Shown here: positions 16,851-26,225 of the stretch, piece after piece
Layout: each line of letters starts with the position of its first letter
Numbering within the stretch: position 1 is the first letter of the stretch
From: Sandaracinobacteroides hominis
Lineage (GTDB): Bacteria; Pseudomonadota; Alphaproteobacteria; Sphingomonadales; Sphingomonadaceae
Assembly: GCF_016464365.1 (NCBI RefSeq)
Contig: NZ_JADCUC010000001.1
Span: 372,001 to 436,000 of the forward strand
DNA length: 64,000 nucleotides
Direction of reading: 5' to 3'
Made by a program: the position numbers and the translations under genes
Notes under the pieces: generated by a model
Seen by the model: the letters and a program-made list of their open reading frames with translations, nothing else
Told to the model about the DNA's origin: nothing
Databases searched by the model: none

Positions 16851-19800
16851 AGGGTCTGGTCTCTTTCGCCGTCCACCGCTGGCAGGCGACGCTGGTGGTG
16901 TTTGCGCTGGTGGCGGCGTTGGGGGCGCAGGCGTTTTTCAGCATTCCGCGCTCTGTCGATCCGCAGTTCATTGCCCCCATCGTGCAGGTGATTGCCGTGC
17001 TGCCCGGCGCCGATCCGGCGGACATCGAGCAGACAGTCGTGAAGCCGGTGGAGGAGGCTTTGGCCGGCCTCGACAATATCACCAAGCTGAGATCCACCTC
17101 TACCGACGGGCAGGCCGTGGTGGTGGCCGAGTTCAGCTGGGAGAGCGACCCGAACGGCAATTATGACGAAGCCGTGCGGGAGGTGAACGCCATCCGCAAT
17201 ACCCTGCCGGCGGGCATCCAGCGGATGGAATATCGGCGTTTTCGCACCTCTGACAGCAGCGTTGTGCAATATGCCATCGTTTCGGAAACCGCCTCGTGGC
17301 GGCGGATGGAGAAGGTGGGCAAGGACCTGAAGGAGTTGTTCCAGCGCCAGAAGGGCGTGCGGAACGCCGTGGTATGGGGTGTGCCGAAGCCGGAAATCCG
17401 CGTTTCGGCCGATCTGGGGCGGATGGCGGAGCTGGGCATTCCGGTGACGCAGCTGACCGACGCGCTGCGGCTGGGCGGGACCGATCTGCCGCCGGGGCCG
17501 ATGCGCTCGGGCGAGCAGCGCTTTAACTTGCGGGCCGGCGGTGCGTTTCGCGATCTGGCGGAAGTGCGGGCAGTGCCGCTGCGTGCCGAGGGCGAGCGCG
17601 TGGTGCGGGTGGGCGATGTGGCGACCGTGAGCTGGCAGACGGTGGAGCAGAGCCATGCGGCACGCTTCAACGGCAAGCGCGCGATCTGGGTGACTGCGAC
17701 CCAGAAGGACGGCGTGAACGTGCTGGATGTGCAGAGGCGGCTGACGGAGGCCGCCGACGGCTATGCGAAGGTGCTGCCGCCGGACATGAAGATGAAGCTG
17801 GCGTTCGACCAGTCCGACGATGTGCGGCGCAAGCTGTCTCTGCTGGCGCGCGACTTTGCGATTGCGCTGGGGCTGGTGCTGATCACGCTGTTGCCGCTGG
17901 GGCCCCGGGCCTCGGCGGTGGTGATGGTTTCGGTGCCGCTGAGCCTGGCCATCGGGGTGATGGTGATGTGGTGGCTGGGCTATAGCCTGAACCAGCTGGT
18001 GATTACCGGCTTCATCCTGTCGCTGGGGATATTGGTGGATGATTCCATCGTGGTGGTGGAGAATATCAGCCGGCATCTGCGAATGGGGTACAGCCGGACG
18101 GCGGCGGCGCTGGCGGGTACGCAGCAGATAGCGATTGCGGTGCTGGGCTGCACGGCGGTGCTGATCTTTGCCTTCCTGCCGTTGACGGCGCTGCCCGAGG
18201 GCGGGGGGAAGTTTACGCGCGGGTTGCCGATTGCGGTCATCGCGACGGTGACGGCTTCGCTGCTTGTTTCGTTGACGATCATTCCCTTCCTGTCGTCGCG
18301 GTTGCTGTCTCGCGAAGTGAAGCCCGAGGGGAACAAGGTGCTGCAGGCGGTGGAAGCCGGCATCCATCGGTTCTACGCGCCGGTCTTGCACTGGGCGCTG
18401 GAACGGCCGCGACTGGCCTTCTGGGGAGCGATGGCGCTGTGCGTGGCGGCGCTGGGGCTGGTGCCGGTGCTGGGGACCAGCCTGTTTCCGCCCGCCGACA
18501 CGCCCTATCTGGTGGTGGAAGTGGAAGGTTCGGAGGGCGCCGACCTTTCCGCGACCGACCGGGCGGTGCGGTTTGTGGCCGAGACCTTGAAGGCGGAGCC
18601 CGAGGTGCGCGACACCATGGAGAATGTCGGGCGGGGCAACCCGCAGATTTTCTATAACGTGCGGGAAACGGCGCAGAAATCCAACTATGGCACGGTGGCG
18701 GCGACGCTGACGGGCTGGGATCAAAAGGATACGCCGGCGCTGATCGAGCGCTTGCGGGCGCGGTTTGCGACCTATCCCGAGGCGCGGATTACGCTGGAGC
18801 CGTTCAAGAACGGGGCGCCGATCGACGCGCCGGTGCAATGGTTCATTTCCGGGCCTGATCTGCGCGTGCTGAAGACCTTGAGCGAGGAGGGCGAGGCGCG
18901 GATGCGGGCGACCCCGGGCACGCGCGACGTGCGCAACCCGATGAGCTTTGACCGGATCGACCTGGACCTGGGGCTGGATTCCGACAAGGCTGCGCTGTTG
19001 GGGGTGAGCCCGGCGGCCGCGCGGCGGGTGACCAGGCTGGCGCTGGGCGGCGAGGCGGCCGGGCGGTTCCGCGATGACGAGGGCGATAGCTATGATGTGA
19101 TGGTGCGGCTGGACAGCGGCGACAGCCGGCCAGGCGTTGGCCCTTCGAAGGACCGTCCGCTGGGGGCGCTGCAATCCGTCGATGCGCTGGGGCAGATCTA
19201 TGTGCCGAGCGCTTCCGGGGCGGCGGTTCCGCTGGAGGCGATTTCCGAGCCGAGGCTTTCGAGCGGGCCGGCCTCCATCTATCGGTATGGGCAGCAGCGG
19301 TCGGTTTCGCTGACGTCGAACGTGGCCGAGGGATTCCTGACCTCCAAGGTGAACGAGGCGGTTGGGGCGCGGCTGAAGGCGATGGAGCTGCCGCGCGGCT
19401 ACTCGCTGACGCAGGGCGGCGAGGCGCAGGCGCAGACCGAGAGCTTTGGCGGCATGGGCGGCGTGGCGCTGCTGGCGATGTTCGGGATCTTCTGCATATT
19501 GGTGCTGGAATTCGGGCGCTTCCGCGAGACGATCGTGGTGGCTGGCGTCATCCCGCTGGGGATGTTCGGCGGGCTTATCACGCTGTTCCTGACAGGGAAT
19601 TCGATCAGCTACACCGCCGTTATCGGCTTTGTTGCGCTGATCGGGATCGAGATCAAGAACTCGATCCTGCTGGTGGATTTCACGACGCAACTGCGGCAGC
19701 GGGGGATGGAATTGCGGCCGGCCATCGAGCGGGCGGGCGAAGTGCGCTTTCTGCCGGTGCTGCTGACGAGCGTGACGGCGGTGCTGGCGTTGTTGCCACT

Positions 19801-19975
19801 GGCGCTGTCTGGGTCAGGACTTTACTCGCCGCTGGCCTGGGTGATTATCGGCGGGCTGATTTCCTCGACAATCCTGAGCCGGGTGGTGACACCGGTGATG
19901 TATCTGCTGCTGGTGCGGCATGCGCCGCCGCTGGAGCGGGTCAGTGAAGCGCCGCCGCCGCTTCCGGAGAATTGA
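16847..19975 (+). CDS. RND efflux permease (AcrB/MdtC-like, HAE1 type)
   Basis: A 1042-residue inner-membrane pump driven by protons. The N-terminus MKGLVSFAVHRWQATLVVFA starts TM1. The TM4 proton-relay pair is D398-D399 in GILVDDSIVVVEN and the TM10 Lys is K937 in GIEIKNSILL, so the relay is intact. Two large periplasmic loops are present, including SFGGMGGVALLAMFG before TM8. The length is usual. It is coupled to the adaptor by an ATGA overlap. Its last 35 bases overlap the 3' end of a convergent PEP-type gene. The substrate cannot be inferred; no regulator is adjacent. Confidence 0.93.
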   Translation: MKGLVSFAVHRWQATLVVFALVAALGAQAFFSIPRSVDPQFIAPIVQVIAVLPGADPADIEQTVVKPVEEALAGLDNITKLRSTSTDGQAVVVAEFSWESDPNGNYDEAVREVNAIRNTLPAGIQRMEYRRFRTSDSSVVQYAIVSETASWRRMEKVGKDLKELFQRQKGVRNAVVWGVPKPEIRVSADLGRMAELGIPVTQLTDALRLGGTDLPPGPMRSGEQRFNLRAGGAFRDLAEVRAVPLRAEGERVVRVGDVATVSWQTVEQSHAARFNGKRAIWVTATQKDGVNVLDVQRRLTEAADGYAKVLPPDMKMKLAFDQSDDVRRKLSLLARDFAIALGLVLITLLPLGPRASAVVMVSVPLSLAIGVMVMWWLGYSLNQLVITGFILSLGILVDDSIVVVENISRHLRMGYSRTAAALAGTQQIAIAVLGCTAVLIFAFLPLTALPEGGGKFTRGLPIAVIATVTASLLVSLTIIPFLSSRLLSREVKPEGNKVLQAVEAGIHRFYAPVLHWALERPRLAFWGAMALCVAALGLVPVLGTSLFPPADTPYLVVEVEGSEGADLSATDRAVRFVAETLKAEPEVRDTMENVGRGNPQIFYNVRETAQKSNYGTVAATLTGWDQKDTPALIERLRARFATYPEARITLEPFKNGAPIDAPVQWFISGPDLRVLKTLSEEGEARMRATPGTRDVRNPMSFDRIDLDLGLDSDKAALLGVSPAAARRVTRLALGGEAAGRFRDDEGDSYDVMVRLDSGDSRPGVGPSKDRPLGALQSVDALGQIYVPSASGAAVPLEAISEPRLSSGPASIYRYGQQRSVSLTSNVAEGFLTSKVNEAVGARLKAMELPRGYSLTQGGEAQAQTESFGGMGGVALLAMFGIFCILVLEFGRFRETIVVAGVIPLGMFGGLITLFLTGNSISYTAVIGFVALIGIEIKNSILLVDFTTQLRQRGMELRPAIERAGEVRFLPVLLTSVTAVLALLPLALSGSGLYSPLAWVIIGGLISSTILSRVVTPVMYLLLVRHAPPLERVSEAPPPLPEN

Positions 19976-20564
19976 GTCTCCGGCGGAGGGTGGCGCCCAC
20001 CAGGCCAAAGCCGGTGATCAGCAGTGCCCAGCTGGCGGGTTCGGGGACGTTGAGTTCGCCGCGGACCACCCAGGTATCCAGACCCCAATATTCGAGCGAT
20101 TCCTTATCGACCTGCGAATAGTCCGCGCCCGGATCCCAGATGTGGCCGGTGGTTCCGTCATACCAGTTGCATTCGCGGAAGGCGTTGTCGCCGCTGAAAT
20201 AGGTAGCGGCGCAGGCGCCGTCTCCGCCGACGTCCACGGGTATGCCGTCGCCTTCACCGAAAAGGGACCAGCTGGCGAAATCCACCCCGCCCTGATCGAC
20301 GTTGGCGCCGGGAAAGACGAAATCCTGCGCGGTTGGGCGCCAGGCGAATTCGCGAGCAGTGGGCAGGCGCCAGCCGAACGCCGACTGGAAGCCGAGATCG
20401 ATATCGTTGCAGCCTTCAGTCGGTGGGCAGGCGCTGGCCCAGGCCCAATCCAGCCCATGGCGGGTGATATAGGCGTTGGAGGCGAGCGGCCGTTCATAGA
20501 GGGCGGCCTGTGCGGCGGCGGGAAAGGCGAGGGCCATGACGGCGGCGAGCAGCAGGCGGAGCAT
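19941..20564 (-). CDS. PEP-CTERM exported protein
   Basis: A 207-residue protein with signal peptide MLRLLLAAVMALAFPAAAQA and a C-terminal sorting tail VPEPASWALL, ITGFGLVGATL, RRRLNSPEA, the classical PEP-CTERM plan (Pro-Glu-Pro, hydrophobic helix, basic end). The body is rich in Trp, Asp and Gly with five cysteines (ACPPTEGCNDID, GDGACAATYF, FRECNWYDG) and the segment GFGWRLPTAREFAWRP-like, reminiscent of extracellular Lcl-type domains; the function is unknown. It overlaps the RND pump gene end-to-end by 35 bases. Confidence 0.8.
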   Translation of the reverse strand: MLRLLLAAVMALAFPAAAQAALYERPLASNAYITRHGLDWAWASACPPTEGCNDIDLGFQSAFGWRLPTAREFAWRPTAQDFVFPGANVDQGGVDFASWSLFGEGDGIPVDVGGDGACAATYFSGDNAFRECNWYDGTTGHIWDPGADYSQVDKESLEYWGLDTWVVRGELNVPEPASWALLITGFGLVGATLRRRLNSPEAAAALH

Positions 20565-20668
20565 GTGGCATTTCCCCAGAACTTAACCTCGGGAGGTAGC
20601 GTGCAAGGCGGATGCCAATTGCCAAGCGGCTGAGACTGGCTGCTTTCGGGTTTCGCAGTTGCAACAAA

Positions 20669-20701
20669 GTGTCAGGCAGGCCTTACAGACTTGCCTGACA
20701 C
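20669..20701 (-). terminator. intrinsic terminator of valS
   Basis: On the minus strand, ten bases after the valS stop, GTGTCAGGCA pairs perfectly with TGCCTGACAC around a 13-base loop, followed by CTTTGTT. The ten-base stem and T-rich tail support termination, although the tail is short. Confidence 0.65.
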
Positions 20702-20710
20702 GGTTGCGGG

Positions 20711-23329
20711 TCAGCCGAGGCGTGCGAGCGCGGCGCGGAGGCGTGTAGCCTCTGCCGTGCGGGCTTCATGGTCTTCGCGGGCCTTTTCGACGGCTTCGGG
20801 CTTGGCGCGTTCGGTGAAGCCGGGGTTGTTGAGGCGGCCGGCGAGGGCTGCGGCTTCCTTTTCGGCTTGCTCGGCGGTTTTGGTGAGGCGGGCGCGCTCG
20901 GCTGCGAGGTCGATGACACCTTCGAGGGGGATCGCATAGCCGAGGCCTTCGACGACGAGTTGCGCCGTGCCGCCGGGGGGCGGCGGGGTGAAGGAGATGC
21001 CGTCGACGCGGGCCAGACGTTCGAGCGCCGGGCGCTGGCGTTCGAGGCGGGCTTGCAGGTCAGTGTCTGCTTCGGGCGCGTGCAGCGGCAGCTTGGAGCC
21101 GGGCGGGACGTTGAGTTCGGTGCGGGCCGAACGGATGGCGGAGACGAGATCGATGAGCCAGGCGATTTCGGCTGTGGCCTCGTTGGTTTCGGGCGTGAGC
21201 TTCGGCCATTCGGCGAGGATGAGGTCTTGTGCGCGGTCGCCTTGCGCATGCCAGAGTTCTTCCGTGAGGAAGGGCATGACTGGGTGGAGGAGGATCAGGA
21301 TCTGGTCGATGACCCAGCCTGCGACTTGTTTGGTTTCCTCGGCTGCTTCGCCGCCTCCGGCGAGCAGCGGCTTGATGAGTTCGAGATACCAGTCGCAGAA
21401 TCGGCTCCAGGCGAACTGGTAGAGGGTGGCGGCATATTGGTCGAAGCGGTAGCCGGTGAGGGCGGCTTCGGCGTCTGCTGCGGCCTGCGCGGTTTCGGCG
21501 AGGATCCAGCGGTTTACGGGCAAGGTGGCGCGGGGCGTTTCGGTCGGCCCGGCTGCGATGCCCTGGGATTGGGCGAAGCGCACGGCGTTCCAGAGCTTGG
21601 TGGCGAAGTTGCGGTAGCCTTCGACTCGCTTTTCGTCGAACTTCACGTCGCGGCCCTGCGCTTCGCTGGCGGCCATGGTGAAGCGCAGCGCGTCGGCGCC
21701 GAAGCGGTCGATCAGCTCGAGCGGATCGACGGTGTTGCCCTTGGACTTGGACATCTTCTGGCCTTTGGAATCGCGGACGAGACCGTGGCAGTAGACGGTG
21801 TGGAAGGGGGCCTGCTGTGTGAGTTCCAGCCCCTGCATCATCATGCGGGCGACCCAGAAGAAGATGATGTCGAAGGCGGTGACGAGGACGTCGCCGGGGT
21901 AATAGCGGGCGAGCTCGTCGGTCTGCTTGGGCCAGCCGAGCGTGGCGAAGGGCCAGAGGCCGGAGGAGAACCAGGTGTCGAGAACGTCGTCGTCGCGGCG
22001 CAGGCTGACGCCGGCTCCCGCCTTGGCCTGTGCTTCCGCCTCGCTGTGGGCGACGATGATCTCGCCCTCGGGCGTGAACCACGCCGGGATGCGGTGACCC
22101 CACCAGAGTTGGCGGGAGACGCACCAGGGTTGGATGTTATCCATCCAGTTGAAATAGGTTTTTTCCCAGGTTTTCGGCACGAACTGGGTGCGGCCGTCGG
22201 CGACGGCGGCGCGGGCTTCGACGGCCATTTTCGGGGCGTCGGCATACCATTGGTCGGTTAGCCACGGCTCGATGACGACGCCGGAGCGGTCGCCATAGGG
22301 GAGCTGAATGGTCTTGTCTTCGACGCGTTCGAGCAGGCCCAGCGCGTCAAGATCGGCGACGATGGCCTTGCGGGCTTCGAAGCGGTCGAGGCCGCGATAG
22401 GCTTGCGGGATGCTGTCGTCTGCGAGGATGTTGGCGGTGGCGTCTAGGACGTTGATCCAGCCGATTTCCTTGTGCCGTTCATAGACGGCCCAGTCGTTGA
22501 AATCATGCGCCGGAGTGATCTTCACGCAGCCTGAGCCCAGTTCCGGGTCGGCCCATTCGTCGCCGATGATGGGGATCTGCCGGCCCGTCAGCGGGTGGGC
22601 GATGAGCTTGCCGATAAGCGCCTGGTAGCGCTCGTCCTCGGGGTTCACGGCGACTGCGGTGTCGCCCAGCATGGTTTCCGGCCGGGTAGTGGCGACGATC
22701 AACGCGCCTGAGCCGTCGGCGAGCGGGTAGCGGAGGTGCCAGAAATGGCCCTGCACTTCGCGGGTTTCGACTTCGAGGTCGGAGATGGCGGTCTGGAACT
22801 TCGGGTCCCAGTTCACGAGGCGTTTGTCGCGGTAGATCAGGCCGCGCCTGTGCAGCTCGACGAAGACGTGGGTGACGGCCTTCGAGAAATCCTCGTCCAT
22901 GGTGAAGCGTTCGTGCGCCCAGTCGCAGCTGGCGCCCAGCCGGCGCATCTGCCGGGTGATGGCGCCGCCGGACTGGCGCTTCCAGTCCCACACGGTTTCG
23001 AGGAAGGCCTCTCGTCCGAGGCTGGCGCGGGTGAGGCCCTGGCCGGCGATGGTGCGCTCCACCACCATTTGCGTGGCGATGCCGGCGTGATCGGTGCCGA
23101 CGATCCAGCGCGCGTCGCGGCCCTTCAGCCGGTTCCAGCGGATGAGGATGTCCTGCAGCGTCTGGTTCAGCGCGTGGCCGATGTGCAGCGTGCCGGTGAC
23201 GTTCGGCGGCGGCAGGACGATGGTGAAGGGCTGCGCATCCGGGCGGGCGGGGCGGAAGGCGCCCGTCTCTTCCCAGTGCGCATACCAGCGGGCTTCGATT
23301 TCGGCGGGGGTGAAGGTCTTTTCGAGCAT
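20711..23329 (-). CDS. valS: valyl-tRNA synthetase
   Basis: Class I synthetase charging tRNA-Val, with an editing domain that clears mischarged threonine. The 872-residue protein carries the HIGH motif ([14 protein letters not shown], about residue 45) and the KMSKS loop ([15 protein letters not shown], about 525). The CP1 editing domain shows [20 protein letters not shown]. The C-terminal region is the valine-type coiled coil ([20 protein letters not shown], then [19 protein letters not shown]). Length and order of domains are normal. It is followed by a terminator; upstream on the same strand are a DUF486 gene and the popZ-like gene. Confidence 0.98.
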   Translation of the reverse strand: MLEKTFTPAEIEARWYAHWEETGAFRPARPDAQPFTIVLPPPNVTGTLHIGHALNQTLQDILIRWNRLKGRDARWIVGTDHAGIATQMVVERTIAGQGLTRASLGREAFLETVWDWKRQSGGAITRQMRRLGASCDWAHERFTMDEDFSKAVTHVFVELHRRGLIYRDKRLVNWDPKFQTAISDLEVETREVQGHFWHLRYPLADGSGALIVATTRPETMLGDTAVAVNPEDERYQALIGKLIAHPLTGRQIPIIGDEWADPELGSGCVKITPAHDFNDWAVYERHKEIGWINVLDATANILADDSIPQAYRGLDRFEARKAIVADLDALGLLERVEDKTIQLPYGDRSGVVIEPWLTDQWYADAPKMAVEARAAVADGRTQFVPKTWEKTYFNWMDNIQPWCVSRQLWWGHRIPAWFTPEGEIIVAHSEAEAQAKAGAGVSLRRDDDVLDTWFSSGLWPFATLGWPKQTDELARYYPGDVLVTAFDIIFFWVARMMMQGLELTQQAPFHTVYCHGLVRDSKGQKMSKSKGNTVDPLELIDRFGADALRFTMAASEAQGRDVKFDEKRVEGYRNFATKLWNAVRFAQSQGIAAGPTETPRATLPVNRWILAETAQAAADAEAALTGYRFDQYAATLYQFAWSRFCDWYLELIKPLLAGGGEAAEETKQVAGWVIDQILILLHPVMPFLTEELWHAQGDRAQDLILAEWPKLTPETNEATAEIAWLIDLVSAIRSARTELNVPPGSKLPLHAPEADTDLQARLERQRPALERLARVDGISFTPPPPGGTAQLVVEGLGYAIPLEGVIDLAAERARLTKTAEQAEKEAAALAGRLNNPGFTERAKPEAVEKAREDHEARTAEATRLRAALARLG

Positions 23330-23368
23330 TGCCGGGGCCGCTTAGCTGGCCGTGGCTTCAATGGAAAG

Positions 23369-23707
23369 TCAGTCGCTGACGATGAGTACAGCGGCGACGA
23401 TCATCAGGCCGAAGCCGAACAGCTGTTTCATGCTGACCCCGTCGCCGAAGAGCAGCACGCTGACGATGAAGAAGGTGAGGATCGAAAGGCTTTCCTGAAT
23501 GCCCTTCAGCTGCGGCAGGCTGAAGACCTGGCTGCCGATGCGGTTGGCCGGCACCATCAGCATATATTCGAAGAAGGCTATGCCCCAGGCGACGAAGATG
23601 ACCAGCAGGAGAGGTGCGGCCTTGTACTTCAGGTGGCCGTACCAGGCGAGGTTCATCAGCAGGTTGGAGGCCGACAGCAGCAGGATGGTGGTGAGCTGCG
23701 GGCTCAA
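23369..23707 (-). CDS. DUF486 (DMT-superfamily-like) membrane protein
   Basis: A 112-residue protein with four hydrophobic helices: LTTILLLSASNLLMNLAWYG, PLLLVIFVAWGIAFFEYMLM, LSILTFFIVSVLLFG, and FGFGLMIVAAVLIVSD. The segment EYMLMVPANRIGSQVFSLPQ followed by LKGIQE is characteristic of DUF486. Its size suggests half of a drug/metabolite-type transporter that would pair as a dimer; substrate unknown. It lies 39 bases upstream of valS and 10 downstream of the popZ-like gene, all on one strand. Confidence 0.88.
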   Translation of the reverse strand: MSPQLTTILLLSASNLLMNLAWYGHLKYKAAPLLLVIFVAWGIAFFEYMLMVPANRIGSQVFSLPQLKGIQESLSILTFFIVSVLLFGDGVSMKQLFGFGLMIVAAVLIVSD

Positions 23708-23717
23708 TGGGGGTTGA

Positions 23718-24047
23718 TTACCTGCCGGTGAGGCGGGCGATTTCGTCTGCCGCCATTTTCTGGATGATTTCCGGCAGATGGGCGTTGAGCCATGCTTTCA
23801 CCTGGGGGCGGATCAGCTCGGCCAGGAACTCCTCCACCGTATGCTGGGCGGGCGGGACGGGAGCGGCGGCAACCGGCGCTGCCGCTGCCGCCTTCTTGCT
23901 GCCCTTGGCCGTCGCGCGGGGGGCGGGGGTTTCCGCCGGCTCTGCTTCGGCCGCCTCGATCGCCTGGGGCGCAGTTTCCCCGCCCACCGTCGCGCGGATG
24001 GAATCGAGAATGGACGCCAGGTTCGGATCGAGGGTCTTGCGGGTCAT
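23718..24047 (-). CDS. PopZ-like polar organizing protein (DUF2497)
   Basis: A 109-residue protein with three parts. An N-terminal helix (DPNLASILDSIRATVGG) comes first, then an Ala/Pro/Glu-rich linker of about 45 residues, then the C-terminal PopZ/DUF2497 helices (TVEEFLAELIRPQVKAWLNA, HLPEIIQKMAADEIARL). In Caulobacter PopZ forms a polymeric hub at the cell pole that tethers the chromosome centromere; the C-terminal helices drive assembly and the N-terminal helix recruits partners. This version is much shorter than the Caulobacter protein (about 177 residues), mostly in the linker. It sits between tolC and valS. Confidence 0.75.
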   Translation of the reverse strand: MTRKTLDPNLASILDSIRATVGGETAPQAIEAAEAEPAETPAPRATAKGSKKAAAAAPVAAAPVPPAQHTVEEFLAELIRPQVKAWLNAHLPEIIQKMAADEIARLTGR

Positions 24048-24054
24048 GGCCTGC

Positions 24055-25467
24055 CTACTGCTGTGGCCCCATCAGATTGGGGTTGGTGATGGGGGCGGTG
24101 TCGCGCGCGGTGTCCTTGCGCGGATCTGGATTGTAGCCGAACTCGGCAAAGCCCTTCCCTGCGACGCGCCTGGCGTTGACGGTCGGGTCATAGCGCTGGA
24201 CGCCGGGACCTTCGAGCGCGATGTCAGCGGCGCCGACGGCCTCAAGCAGCTGGAAGGCGGCGACATAGCGGTCACGTTCGGCCTGCACGAGCTGGACGCG
24301 GCTGTTCAGCAGTTCCTGCTCGGCGTTCAGCACATCGAGGATGTCGCGGCTGCCGACCTGATTTTCCTGCCGAACCCCTTCAGAGGCGAGCGTGTTGGCG
24401 CGGACCGAAGAGTTGGCGGCGGTGATGGTCGCCTCTGACGTCTTCAGCAGGGCCCAGCTGTTGTTGACGTTTTCGGTGACCTGCCGCTCGGTAAGGCTGA
24501 TGGTTTCCAGTGCTTCGCTCTGCCGGGCCTGCGCCTGACGAACCTGCGCCGCGATAAGGCCGCCGGAGAAGAGCGGCATCCCGGCGGTGACGCCGATACG
24601 CGGATCGAAGCCGGAAGCGCCGAGGCGGTTGTTGGAATAGTCGTTGTAGTTGGCCGACGCCTGCACGCCGATGGAGGGCATGCGGCCGGCCTTGGCCGCG
24701 CGCACATCCTCTGCAGCTGCGCGTTCGTTGGCGCGGGCGGCCGCCAGGACGGGGTTGAGCTCGGCGGAGCGGGAAAGCGCCTGCGCGTCGTCGGCCGGCA
24801 GCGGCGGCAGCGGCGGCAACGGATCGAGCTGGCCGGGCGGACGGCCGACGAGGCGCTGATAGGCCTGCCGGGCGAAGACGGCGTTGCCGCGCGCGGCGAT
24901 CAGGTTTGCCTGCGAGACGGACAGGCGCGCCTCGGACTGGGCAACGTCGGTGCGGGTGACGTCGCCGACTTCGAAGCGATCCCTGGAGGCGCGCAGTTCC
25001 TGCTCCAGCACGCGGACCTGATTCTCGTTCAGCTTGACGATTTCCTGCGTGCGCAGGACATCGGCATAGGCGGCCACGGTATCGACGATGAGGCGCTGTT
25101 CGGCGGCCGACAGATTGAGGCGGCTGGCCTCTATCCGGGCCTCGGCGCCGGATACGCCGGCGCGGATGCGGCCGCCTTCCCAGATCGACTGGCGCAGGGT
25201 GAGGCCGCCGATCCAGACCTGGCCGAGATCGGCGAAGCTGTCGCTGAGGCTCTGGTTGAAGCTGCCCTTCAGGTCGAGGTGGGGGAGGGCGCCGGACGAG
25301 GCGATGGGAACGCCTTCATCGGCCTGGCGCACGCGGGCGCGGGCGGCGGCGACGGAGGGGTTGTTGGAATAGGCGAGCGCGATGGCATCCTGCAGCGATT
25401 CCGCGGAAACGGGTGCTGCAAGGACGGTGGAGGCCAAGAATATGGAGGCCAGCAAATGGGTTCGCAT
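24055..25467 (-). CDS. tolC: TolC-family outer-membrane channel
   Basis: A 470-residue outer-membrane factor. Signal peptide MRTHLLASIFLASTVLAAPVSA is followed by two homologous OEP halves: SLQDAIALAYSNNPSVAAAR with RDRFEVGDVTRTDVAQSEAR, then RSAELNPVLAAARANERAAA with NQVGSRDILDVLNAEQELLN. Trimers form the exit duct for type I secretion and RND pumps. It could serve the RND pair at 15.7-20 kb, which lacks its own channel; this is inference. It lies 11 bases downstream of the pcm-like gene and 7 upstream of the popZ-like gene on the same strand, probably one operon. Confidence 0.93.
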   Translation of the reverse strand: MRTHLLASIFLASTVLAAPVSAESLQDAIALAYSNNPSVAAARARVRQADEGVPIASSGALPHLDLKGSFNQSLSDSFADLGQVWIGGLTLRQSIWEGGRIRAGVSGAEARIEASRLNLSAAEQRLIVDTVAAYADVLRTQEIVKLNENQVRVLEQELRASRDRFEVGDVTRTDVAQSEARLSVSQANLIAARGNAVFARQAYQRLVGRPPGQLDPLPPLPPLPADDAQALSRSAELNPVLAAARANERAAAEDVRAAKAGRMPSIGVQASANYNDYSNNRLGASGFDPRIGVTAGMPLFSGGLIAAQVRQAQARQSEALETISLTERQVTENVNNSWALLKTSEATITAANSSVRANTLASEGVRQENQVGSRDILDVLNAEQELLNSRVQLVQAERDRYVAAFQLLEAVGAADIALEGPGVQRYDPTVNARRVAGKGFAEFGYNPDPRKDTARDTAPITNPNLMGPQQ

Positions 25468-25478
25468 GAGGGGGGCTT

Positions 25479-26144
25479 TCAGAACTGGAAGGCCGGGGCC
25501 TTGCCGAAGGACGGCAGAAGAGAGCCGGCCGCCTCCGCAAAGGGCTCCAGGCGGAGTATCCCGGCCTGCCTGATGCCTTTTGCGGCGCGCGATACTCCAT
25601 CGCTGCCTGTGAGGATCGCAAGCAACCGGCCCCCCTCGGCCAGTTGTGCGACCAGATCGGAGGGCAGTGTTTCCACCGCCCCGTCGATTAGGATGAGCGT
25701 GAACGGGCCGAAATCCTCGGCACCGGCCTCCAGCGGGCCTTCGATCACGCGGACGTTTGGATAGGAAGCGAGGTTGGCGCGCGCCGCGGCGGCGAGGCCG
25801 GCATCGCTTTCGAGCGCCACGACATGATCGGCAAGCGTCGCGAGGATCGCTGCGGAATAGCCGGTGGTGGCGCCGACGACCAGCACCCGGTCTTCAGGGC
25901 GGGCGTCTGCTTGTTCTATCAGGTGGCCTAGGCTGAGCGGCGCGAGCAGTTCGCGGCCGTTTCCAAGCGCCTGCGGGGCATCGACATAGGCGAGGCCGCG
26001 ACGCGAGGGAGCGACATAATTTTCGCGCGGGACGGCGAAGAAGGCGCCGACGACGCGCGGACTGACGATGCCGCAGGGCTTCAGCTGGCTGTCGATCATC
26101 GCTTCACGGGCGGCGAGAGTGGAAGCGGAAACGGCGGAAGCCAC
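25479..26144 (-). CDS. protein-L-isoaspartate O-methyltransferase family protein
   Basis: A 221-residue SAM-dependent methyltransferase of the PCMT family. It shows the N-terminal AREAMIDSQLKPCGIVSPRV, the helix LGHLIEQADARPEDRVLVVG, the SAM-binding ATTGYSAAILATLADHVVAL and ILIDGAVETLP. True Pcm enzymes carry a GSGSGY-type SAM loop and repair isoaspartate; here the loop reads VGATTGYSA, typical of the alphaproteobacterial sequences found next to tolC, whose substrate is unproven. The start is a GTG with AAGGGA upstream. First gene of a probable pcm-like/tolC/popZ-like unit. Confidence 0.85.
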   Translation of the reverse strand: MASAVSASTLAAREAMIDSQLKPCGIVSPRVVGAFFAVPRENYVAPSRRGLAYVDAPQALGNGRELLAPLSLGHLIEQADARPEDRVLVVGATTGYSAAILATLADHVVALESDAGLAAAARANLASYPNVRVIEGPLEAGAEDFGPFTLILIDGAVETLPSDLVAQLAEGGRLLAILTGSDGVSRAAKGIRQAGILRLEPFAEAAGSLLPSFGKAPAFQF

Positions 26145-26225
26145 GCGGATAGTCCCTTTGCGTTCAATCGAAAATGCACCTGTGCGGGGGCACTGATACC
26201 CATGGGGGGCGTTCGCCGCAATTGC

